Below the pieces are notes generated by a model. The model worked only from the letters and a program-made list of their open reading frames with translations, ran no database searches and was not told the origin of the DNA. Made by a program: the position numbers and the translations under genes. Shown here piece after piece: positions 24,801 through 34,886 of a stretch of 64,000 nt of DNA (its first letter is position 1; every line of letters starts with the position of its first letter). The stretch spans positions 124,001-188,000 of the forward strand of contig JAMYHL010000069.1 in the NCBI GenBank assembly GCA_025531455.1. The letters run 5' to 3'. This DNA comes from Apiotrichum sp. Y4204 (Eukaryota > Basidiomycota > Tremellomycetes > Trichosporonales > Trichosporonaceae).

Positions 24801-26940
24801 CCCGCCGGTGTCGGGCGGACAAGGTTGGTTCACCTCCCTTTGCTCGGCATTAGCGAGGGTGAGCCAAAGAGTGAGGCCGAGAGTCAATGATTGAGAGGAG
24901 GGATTTGAGTTCCAAGGCACAAGACATTCAGGGAGGTTGCTTGGTTGTGGGGTTTCAGGTTGCCTCCGGTATCCCAGAACTTGGACTATGCAGGTGGTCC
25001 TGTTGCGTTTGGACAGGACATACAGGCTGCCATTGCAGACTTTGATGCCTTTGCAGCCATCATCGCTCGAGCAATGAACGCCAAAGAGCTGCGAAGTACA
25101 CTGTTTCCAAGGGACACCGTCGTTGAAACTTGAGCCGCACAAGCCCTTCTTCGTGGTCCAGAACGGGGGAACTGGTATCCGCTCCTGCAAGTCTCCACTT
25201 GAAACATTTGAGATTGAAACCGGAAAACTTGCTTCGTGGACAAGTCAGGAGATCGAGAAAGGGCTGGCTAATGCGATATTATAGTTAGGTACGACAGCCG
25301 CCCTTCGGGTTGACGCCCATCATGAGGATCGACCATGTCAGGCAGGGGCGGTGGCCGATCTCCAGTATGTGTACTCTGTGTGTGCTTGTTCTCGTGTGCA
25401 TGTGAGGGTGCCAGCTGTACAAGACAACCCAGTTTTGTGAGATGATGGCACAGTGCACAGCAAGTGGGACCTGATCGCGTAATGTAAGAGTCAAGGTGGC
25501 CAAGATGATTTACGTATCGAAAACGCTCCCCGAGCCGCCTGCAACACCGCCACTGTGAGCAGCCATGTGCGTGTTCACATGTACATGCTTCACGCTTCAC
25601 ATCATCACACATGCACGCACACGTTCACACACACACACAGAGCAGTGACTGTCGCCCTGCACGTCGAGTAGTCTGCGGGAAATTACCGGGGATTCTCATC
25701 GTTCATATTAGGCACAGAGGTGGATTGTGAGGAGATTAAGAGAGCGGAGATAAGGTGCCTTCAGAGAAGATCATATAAAAGGCACAGCTATAGCTGCTAT
25801 TGTGTGTGCGGGTGTGCGAAGATATTGGGGATAACACAATCCAACTTGCGTTATTATTCGGTCTCCTCGTTTGGCTATTCATCATCTACTTTGTTGCACT
25901 GCAGGTGGTGGTGGTGGTGATCAAGATCGAATCGCTGCGGATCAGGATCAGTTGCTCTGTTGCACAGTTGCCTTTGGGACTGCCGCCGGCGGCACCGTTC
26001 CTGGATCGTTGCCCTGTACAGTAGCTCAGTAGCCTCTTCAGAGGAGGTCCGTGCACAAACTAGCGCAGGCGCAGACGACTGGCCATGGCTGGACTCTTCT
26101 ACTCTCTTCTGTTCTGACTGGGCCTGATGATCCCCGCTGGGTGAGAACGACACAGAGTACCCTGAGAACAAACCCTGAGGTACCGTGTCTACCGCCATCT
26201 GACTTCCCTTGTAGCGTGTGCCTGAAAGCTAAGAGGGTGCCATGCCGAAAGCTAGACGCCAGAGGGACCTGAGGCTCGAGACTCGAACGAGACCCTTGGC
26301 CAGAGGCCAGAAGATTGGCACCGACAGCTATGACAGAGATTCATGGTCCAGGCGGCCGCGGGAGGAAGTAGGCGAGCGAGGAACAGAGCTGGACACCTGA
26401 GGGTCAGGCCCAGAATCCAGAGGACAAAGGTCGAGTACGGTGCAAACCGGACCACCAATTCCACCGACTGAGTGGCAACAAGACACGCTACTGTTGTACC
26501 TGGTCAATGATCCAATGTCGAAAATGGGTGGCCATCGAAGGCGCCCCGACCACTCACTGTGTTGAAACAAGCCCGGGTGGATGGCCCGACAGCGAGCTAG
26601 TACTAGTCTGAATAACATCTACATTAGCGTGAAAACGCCGCAGGGAGCAGGTTGGGGCACCGATCCCCCGAGGCAAGAAGTGCCAGACTTTTCGTCATCG
26701 CGATGTCTTGAACAGGGGTGGTGCGGACGCCACTTTGCGGTCTGTGCCTCCAACGCCCCTTTCGGCCTCATGGTACATGAATACCTGATCTTCAGTTGAA
26801 CGGGCTGCCTGCTGGAGCCACTACGACGGGTTTGGTCAACACCTGTTGAATTTTGCTCGGCAGTTATGACGAGGATACGGGAGAGAGGTTGGGCACGGGG
26901 GTTTGAGATGGGGAAGGGCCATGCACCCTTGGGATCCTCT
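18851..26940. other. 8 kb gene-free tract
   Basis: No open frame here shows a recognisable domain, consistent splice sites or coding-like composition. Overlapping short frames occur on all six frames, as expected by chance in GC-rich DNA. I see no terminal repeats, transposase or reverse-transcriptase motifs. Small local repeats exist, for example cactgcagatcat twice near 21463-21503. A TATA-like box (atataaaagg) lies near 25774. The tract may be extended regulatory DNA for the zinc-finger gene downstream, non-coding transcripts, or decayed sequence. Confidence 0.5.
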
Positions 26941-26996
26941 TGATTGAGGCATGGGAGCAGGGTCGACAATGAGCATTTACTTTTCTTCTCTCCCTC

Positions 26997-27000
<4 letters not shown>

Positions 27001-27036
<36 letters not shown>

Positions 27037-27062
27037 CCTTTCTTCTTTTTTTTTTTTTTTTT
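27001..27062. repeat. Poly-T tracts (36 T and about 17 T)
   Basis: Two T homopolymers are separated by cctttcttc, within a longer pyrimidine tract. Their lengths are unlikely to be sequenced exactly. Confidence 0.8.
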
Positions 27063-27736
27063 CTCGGCGGTCCTCACGGAGGATGAGCAGAGAGGGGTCC
27101 GGGGTACGTTGTACATTGTTGTACGTTGCCGTTTTCCGAGGTTTCCCTCCTGATGGTCCCTTCCCTTTCCAACTGATGTTCAGGTCTGTTGCCCGCGTTC
27201 CCCCTCTCACAAGTCGCCAAGCTGGTATCGGGCGAGCTGTATGCATGCATCATGGGCCACGGGCCACGGGGCCGCGGAGCGCGGGGAATCATGGGGGCAG
27301 GAGGGCAAGGCGGGGTCTTGTGGCATATCCTCGTGTCCATATTCAGCCTCTTGTTCCTGAGCTGGGGGTACATCCAGGCTGCAGACTTCGTACCCTGCCG
27401 CCACCAATGCCGCACCATACCTCCTGCCCTCCCCTTGGTCCCCCGCGACCCTCGGCGCCTGCTCCGTCCCAGTCAGCCAGCTAGTCCCCAAATGTGTGGA
27501 CGTCGAGCTAGCTACGAACCACACACCACCACCTTCTCCTAGACATCCGCAAGCCTCTCTCCCTTCAGTCCTCTTGTTTCCTTCCCAATTATTACAAAGA
27601 GAGGGAGACACGCAAGAGACAACCACATCCATCCATACATCGAGTCGGGACACAGTCACACACGGTCACCTTGCTCCTTGCGATATCCTCTCTCCGTGTC
27701 GCTCTCTCCCTCCAATCCCCTCGGAGCGTCTTGCCG

Positions 27737-27953
27737 AATCTCCTCCCTTCCCTCCTTCCTCTGCAACTGCAACTGGCCGCACCCCCTTCCCCCCCGTTAC
27801 AGCTCTCATCCTCTGCAAAACCACTTCACATATTGCCCNAATCTCCTCCCTTCCCCCCTTCCTCTGCAACTGCAACTGGCCGCACCCCCCCCCCCCCCCC
27901 CCCCCCCCCCGTTACAGCTCTCATCCTCTGCAAAACCACTTCACATATTGCCC
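27737..27953. repeat. Near-identical 100-bp tandem copies separated by a single N
   Basis: Copy A (27737-27838) and copy B (27840-27953) share the same order: aatctcctccc, ctctgcaactgcaactggccgca, a C-rich run, gttacagctctcatcc and cttcacatattgccc. They differ mainly in the C run, which is a 26-C homopolymer at 27885-27910 in copy B and an interrupted C/T run in copy A. One N sits at 27839, exactly between the copies. The pattern fits an unresolved assembly join across a homopolymer better than a real duplication. Confidence 0.8.
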
Positions 27954-29874
27954 CACCCTCCATCCTGTTCCTCTCCCCTTCCTCCCTCTCCGTCCTTGTC
28001 CGCCGGCGCGATACCTCGATCCCCTCGATCCCCTCGGCTCTCCTCTCCTCTTTTGCCCTTATCGCCTCCGTCCTCCTCGCCGTCTTGCCTCTCCTCCGCG
28101 TCCTCTCCACTTCATCCACGCCGACCTCTGCTCTCCTGCTGTTTTGTGTCCTTGGCTACACCCCCCTTTGGCCTCTGGTGGCACGCACACACGCACGACC
28201 TCGAGGGCCTACGCCTTGCAGGCCCACAGGCCCATCCCATCCATCCACCCACATCCCACACACCCACACACACCCCACACTCTCACCTCATACACACACA
28301 CACACAAACTACCGTCGTCGTGCATTCGCCCTATCTCGCCTTTCAAGCCCTCTCACATCATCGACGCTCCGTTCGCTGATGATCGCCCCTGCCCCATAAT
28401 TCCACACCATATCGGGCTCTGTTTCATTCATAGCCCCTCTCAGTATTCTCTTCCACCTCACACACACACACACTCTTGCTTCATTCTGTGCGGCATTGTT
28501 ACATCAACTAGCGCATCCGATCAGTTCGACAGAACGCAAACAGCAATCAGTAGCGCCAACAACCACTAGCATCGCCGCCGTTATCGTATCTATCGTCATC
28601 GACATCCTTGTCATCCGACACACGTCCATTGTTTGGCCCCATCAGTATCAAGCCGCCTGATCTCTAGTATCCGACCGCGACGGGATATCCATTGGTAGCT
28701 CGTCAATCCCCAGCCACGATCTGCCTCGATTTGGTCTTGGATCTACTGTCTTTCCTCTGTCATCATCCTCCACTTGCGGTCTTATAGGCTAAGCACGCTC
28801 TATCCGATCACACATCAGAGTCTCTCTCGACACACGGGTAGAGAGCTTTGACTTTTCAGACCACAAGTTGGGCAGCGCGTCTCAGATCTGATTATCCCTG
28901 TAAGTTTGGATTCATCAAGGTGTCCTTCCACCTTCCTCGCCTCCTGATATGAACTGCCAGTGCTCGTGATACCGTAGCGTCAGCAGGTGTTTGCCTCCAG
29001 GCTACCGGTCCGCTTTCACTTGGCTTCGTGGGGATGGGTCATTGGTCATATGTCGACTGTATTGGCATCATTGTCCAGCTGCGCATGTCCCAGTCTATGT
29101 CTACTGTCGCCTCTCTCAAGCGACGTCGACCTACAAAGCTCTCAATGGTCCTGGAACACTCATGGCTAACGTGCTTTAGAGACACATCGACATTTACGGA
29201 TAACTGTGCCGAGAGTCTGAGCGCAAGGTGAGTTGTACACGCCTCAGTCACTATTGCATCACAAGACATGGCGCGCCATCCAACCGGGCACACGGCACAC
29301 TTGAGGCCTTGAGGTCAAGGCCGACATGCCACTGCGCACGGGCGCCCGTTCCACTAATATCATTCCTTGGACTGCTGAAGCTGGCGATAGTGCTGCCCTG
29401 GACTGCTCCGGGATGCTACACTTAGCGACGTAGCGGTCCCGTACACCCATTGGTCACTGGCGTACCCTGCACATGGTCGCACATGAAGGGATTTGCGGAA
29501 CCGTGAATCCGTCATTTGTGATGGGTGTGCTTAGTTTTGCCCTGCTGGAGCTGGTGCTTAGCATGCTTAGCATGTGCACGTTCAACTGCATCTGCAACAG
29601 TGAACAATGTGTCCGTTGCCGGTCGTGCGTGGCTAGGACGTCCTGTGTATGGTCGCCTGTGTTCTCTGCTTCTCCATATTACGTCCAAGTCTGACCATCT
29701 CCGTCTCGGTTGACGGCTCATCTCTTCTTTCTCTTTCCCGCGACCCACCTCATACACTCCTGCTGACTTGAAAAGATCTGCAATTCTGACGCTCTGTAAT
29801 CCGCACTATTGTTCACTTGGTCTCCCATCCTGCGGAGGCGGCACATCACGTAAACCAAAGAGTGCAGCTCTTTC

Positions 29875-31928
29875 ATGTCCCTCACGTCAACCGCACCGAT
29901 AGCCTTGCCTCCGCACGCCATCGATCGCCCTCACCAATCGTCTATGTCACACACCCCAACAGACGCTCGCAATCACCCGGATTACTACGGACGTCTCGCA
30001 CCCGGCTCGGCGCACGGCGCTCCTCATCCTGAAGCTTCGTCGCCTGACAGACTCCATTCAGCAGGTGGTACCGCCTCGTTCCCAAAAGGCGCACCCCCTC
30101 CTCCATCTCCACTTCAGATCTATCCCTCACCCCACGCCGTCATCGGCCCTGCCCCGGGATCAGCGCACCCCAACCCTCAACAGACTCCGGTCACTCCTAT
30201 GAGTGGTTCGGCCTACCCACCTCAATCACCAGCCCCCTATTATACCATGACACCGCAAACCACCGAACCCCCACTCCCCACACCACCGGCCCCTGCCGGG
30301 GCCGCTCCCGCTCCCGGAAGGACGACGTTCGGCAGCGACGGCGCCCCAATCGTTCCAGTTGGAATCAGTGGCGGCAAAATGTTCCGCTGCAGAGGATTTG
30401 GCGACTGTGACAAGGTCTTCACCCGTAGCGAACATCTCGCGCGTCACGTGCGGTGGGTATCTCAGTCTTGTAGCGATATGCTGACCTCTGTAGAAAACAC
30501 ACTGGCGAGCGCCCCTTTCCATGCCACTGCGGGAAGGCTTTCTCCCGTCTCGACAATCTGCGTCAACATGCGGCGACTGTACATGCGGACTCGACCCAGT
30601 TGAATGAGGCTATGTTGTCGTCTCTTGCAACCGTTCATGCTGCACTATCGCAACGGGCCAACCGAGAGCAGCGCCGCCGAGGCGAAGTTGTGGAAGTACC
30701 CAAGAATGCTATTGAGCGACCCCGGGGCGAGCGCGGTGCCAAGGGCGGTCCTCCTGGCACCGCAGTCCCACCGCCGGGAACTGTGTACCCTCCAGCGCCT
30801 GGCTATCACCATCCCCAACAATGGGGCGCACCGCCTGATCATGGGCGCCCTAGGACAGCAGGCAGTTGGGTGGAGTACCCGTACGGCACTGTCGGTGCCG
30901 TGGGAGAACACCCTGCTCCTCCGGGAACGGCTGGTTCTGTCGCCTATTCGGATGATGCTGGCCCATCTCGTCGCCCTCCGTCCGCTGGCTATCCTGGTGG
31001 ATATTATGAGCAAGGGCCTCCGTCCTCGTCTCACGGTCGCCCTGGTACCGCGCCTGTTCCTCCTGGCACCGCCAGCTCAGATGATTCGGGTGCTGTCCCG
31101 TATTATCGCCCGATATCGTCGAATGGCCCTGGGCACTATCCTGACTCGGAACCCCCAACATCGGCACATGGACCTCCACCTCATTCTCCAATGTATCCTC
31201 ATCCCCCAGGCACTGTTCCCACTCCCGGCAACTGGACGTCTCCTTCTACGCCCCATACAGGTTACCCGTCGACTGACGCGAGTCTCTATCCCACTGCCAC
31301 TGTGCCTTCAGCTGAGGGTCATCACCCGTACCCACCAGGTCAAGGACCTGAGGGCCATTACGGCCCACCGCCGCCTGGGTCGGCTGGGGGATACTACCAA
31401 TACCCGCCACAGGGACATGGTTACTATGGCCAGCAACCTTCTCCTGCTCAGCAACACCCACCGACGTTTCCTCCGGCGCCTGGCGTTGCCCCTGCCGTAA
31501 CGTCAACTCCCACCAGCGCCTACCCTCCCCATTACGCAGGCCCTCCAGAGTCTCCATTCCAGTACAACACCCCTGCCGGCTCTTACCCCTACGGTCCAGG
31601 CTACGATGCGCGTAAGAGACGTGCTGATGAAGAGGCTGGGGGCGACCGCAAGCATCCTCGCGCAGACGGCGGACCAGCTTCCGCGGAGCCCCGCGCTCCC
31701 GGTGATCAACTTTGGCTCCCTCCAGCATCTGAGCGTCGTTCATCGCTAGCAATCAGCGCTCTGTTGGGATCTCCTCAACAGGACACGCATGCTCGCGCAC
31801 GCGCGGGTGCTGACGTGGGCAACCCAGAAGGTTACCCTTACCCAGGCGCCCCGTACGATGACCGTGCTGCTCGTGAACGCCCAGCAGGTGCTCCAGACGA
31901 AAAGCCCAAGGCCCTGGTTGCGGAGTAG
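29875..31928 (+). CDS. C2H2 zinc-finger transcription factor (Usv1/Com2-like finger pair)
   Basis: Exons 29875-30452 and 30494-31928, joined by a 41-nt intron, give 670 aa. Two adjacent C2H2 fingers are split by that intron: [24 protein letters not shown] (about 169-193) and [18 protein letters not shown] (about 201-219), joined by the classic KHTGERP linker. The flanks are long and rich in Pro, Gly, Tyr and Ser, consistent with activation or repression regions. The finger pair resembles the fungal stress and cell-wall regulators Usv1/Usv101 and Com2, but I cannot assign orthology. An in-frame ATG at 29944 is an equally good start. The gene has an unusually long gene-free upstream region. Confidence 0.88.
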
Positions 31929-34886
31929 GACCCTCGGATGGGATGATCGGCGGCGATGACCAGCATTGCTGCCATCCACCACATTTTGTAAACAGCATAG
32001 TTATGAGCTCAGTTAGTACTGTCAAGAGCTAGATATCTGCCCCGCTTCGCCTCTCTGGCCTAGGAATTGTAGCGCGCTGGGCGTGCGCATCTTATAGGTT
32101 TCGTTATTATTTTCTAGTTAGAGCGACCGCAAGACGGCCGCCAAAATGTTCGCGTCTGAGGTTGATACCGCCGGAGTGTGAGGGTATGCAGACATGTGAT
32201 CGAGAATGGAGAAAGCAGGAATCATTTGCCGAATGGACGGTCACTTGAGTTATGGCATCGCAGTCGATGCAAATTCCAACATGATTGGACACGAGTGGTG
32301 TTGGCATTGCATTGGATATGAGCGGCCTATATTGACTGGGGCAAGTTGTGGCAACCCAATCGCAGGAGCAATGGCACAGGACTGGGTAGCACATGCAACA
32401 CCCTACATCTTGGAGCCATTCCACCAACACCCATGTCGGTTATCGCTGTTATCAGCGGCAGGCAAGCATGCATATCTGAGAGATAGCCCAGTTCCTTGCG
32501 TTTGTGCCTGCGCCTCGATCGAACAGGGCCGTAGACTCGGAATGGGAACTGGACATTACACGGACATGCTCTCCTGCGATGACATGCGGATGGACGGCGT
32601 GAAAGCCAGATGCTGAGGCACATAAGCCGAGGACAAGACGCAAGAGTAGGGACACAGTGGCCGGGGATCCGTACACTCGTGCCACAATGCCGTGCCATGC
32701 GTGCCACATGAACAATGGCTGAGTGATGGCATTATGGCCGAATAGTACCTCATTTTTTTGCTCCTTTTGTCGTTTGCCGCCGGCAGTGATGCTCCCTGAC
32801 CGGACCCAGCTGGCTAGGTAAAGTTTGTGTTATCGAGGGAAAGAGCACGTGAAATCCATTCCTATCGCGCTGGATCGCTGGACTCGATACAGCGCATCGG
32901 AGCCGTTGTTCCGGAGTATAGATTCCACATGTAGGGCCTGATCGGAAGAAAGACGGCCTACTGAACGACGGATCTCTACATTCTCCAAATGATTGGCATC
33001 ATTTGTGGCACGACGCTCGATGCCAGGCACCGACGTGGCGGGTGCTCGCTGACCTCTCCGACAATGGAATGGAAAGGCCGATGGCCTCCTTCTGCTGTAT
33101 CTATTTGCGTTCATTATGCGATGGTGGCATGACTGTTTTCGAAAGCTGGTAGTCCTCTGGCGTGTAGAACGGGCTGCCCTAGGCGCCGGTCTTGCAGCGC
33201 TGCGGCGAGGGCAGCTGGCGTCCCTGCTGGGGGTCTATAATTCATTATGACACTCCCCAAGTGCAAATGTCCGTTTAAACCTACAGACCAAAGCCCTTTT
33301 AGTTCCATCCGGTTCATGGCAGCGTGACATCCTCGAGTCTATTTTGGAGTCGACGTGTAGCTCGCTCCCTTTACAACAGTAACGACATTCTGAGAGGGGA
33401 CAGACACCGTACACTCGACTTTGACTGCGCAAGCCGTCGATTGTCCACTACACTTGGAAAGAGCGCGAGACCTGAGCGTCCAGAATTTTATTTGCGCACT
33501 CTTCTCCTGTGCCGAGATCTCGGGGACTCCGCTGCCGTTGTAGAAGGTATAGAGCTTTGCAACCGTGGAACTTTGAAAATACGCCCTGCATTCCCTGGAA
33601 TCTAGAGAGCAGTCTGGCAACCAAAGAAACTCTGCTCATGCGAAAGTTCAGCTCGTGCAGCCCCGGAAGAGCATTTAGAAATACGTTGTGTGCCAGATTA
33701 ATGAGCCCCTAGACTGAGTCATAATTTCACAAAGCGTGAGACATAAAAGCCCGGTCTGTGACTGTGCTCTTCGTCCTGCCAATCCCGCAACTCCCTCTTG
33801 ATCTGATCGATCGGAACGGTCTGAACTGCATCATTACATTTACCCATGATCAACCATCCATGTCACCACATTTCTTCTCATCATCTGGACAGAAGAATCA
33901 AGACAAGACCAGGCTGCGAATGGCGTGCGTGATCCACACATGGACGGCTGTGTCATTCTCGACCTCCATGCGCGCTGAGGGCCAGCCCACTTTCAACGTC
34001 TGACACGACACCGACCCCCCCCCCCCCCCCCAACCCATCTTGATTCCATGCTCCGGACATTGACATACTCTTCTCAGTCAACGAAATGTCTGAGACCAGA
34101 AAGTCACCATTGCCTTACCACTCTTCGCCAGATCGCGCCGCAGACTATCCAACTTCACAATCAGATCTAGCAGATCTAGCAGATCGACAGATCTTCCAGA
34201 AATGTCAACCACGCGTCAGCACGGACCACCCGATCCGGGCTGGGTCCCCGTGGGCCGGAGTGCTCTGGTGGCGCAGCGACGACCCGCGGTGACCTTCCTT
34301 CAAAGTCTAAACCCCGGCCGTTGTGGGATAATTACTGAAACCATTTCAGAGGAGCTTGGGTACGGGTCAAACTAAAGTAGTTGCAAAAGGAGGTCGGGGA
34401 TGAGAAGTGCTTCAGGAGGCAGCAAATAATCAACAATCAACACGAATCCAAAACTCCCCAAAAAATGCCCGTGCGTTCAGTGCATGGTCAGCATGGCCGC
34501 ATAGTCCGATAGCGACCAACAGACTGGCTCCGGCGACTAACGGACGCAAAACGACGCACAGACGCACATCTTCACACACAAAAGATCGAAAGCCCACACG
34601 ACGACCCCATATCCCACAGTCTCCCCGGCTTCCAGGATGGCCAGGTCCTGCCAGGATCCCATACGCGAGGCGTCTACTAATTGTTCTTCCACTGCCCAAT
34701 CCTTTGTTGTTTTAATCATCATTCACTCATCTCTCGTTCATCACCACTCATTCCCGACACGTCGTACACCCGGTCGGCACCACAACCCAGACTCACATCA
34801 GAGCTCACATCGACGAGCCAAACCACACAACACACGCTCTAACACACCTAGACCATTCAGACCACCATCAAACAAGCGCTCTTCCG
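31929..34886. other. Gene-free intergenic tract (3 kb)
   Basis: I see no coding sequence. It includes a C homopolymer (34015-34031) and a short agatctagc repeat at 34162-34190. The last 200 bases are A/C/T-rich and probably form the leader of the next gene. Confidence 0.5.

Larger units (their letters stand above)
26941..29874 (+). other. Pyrimidine-rich gene-free tract, probable promoter and leader of the zinc-finger gene
   Basis: The plus strand is strongly C/T-rich from about 27490 to 28600, resembling the long leaders of other genes in this window. It contains T runs (27001-27036 and about 27046-27062), CA-rich stretches near 28250-28312 and 28460-28471, and one N. Candidate leader-intron donors include ctgtaagttt near 28909 and aaggtgagtt near 29226. 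The long open frames across it are low-complexity artefacts. Confidence 0.5.

Noticed and set aside
26619..27116. Minus-strand frame containing a poly-lysine run
   Set aside because: The lysines are the translated poly-T tracts; nothing else supports coding.
27496..28569. 357-residue plus-strand frame and its overlapping partners
   Set aside because: Pyrimidine-rich low-complexity DNA translated as Pro/Ser/Leu; it crosses an N and a probable false duplication, and other frames are equally open.
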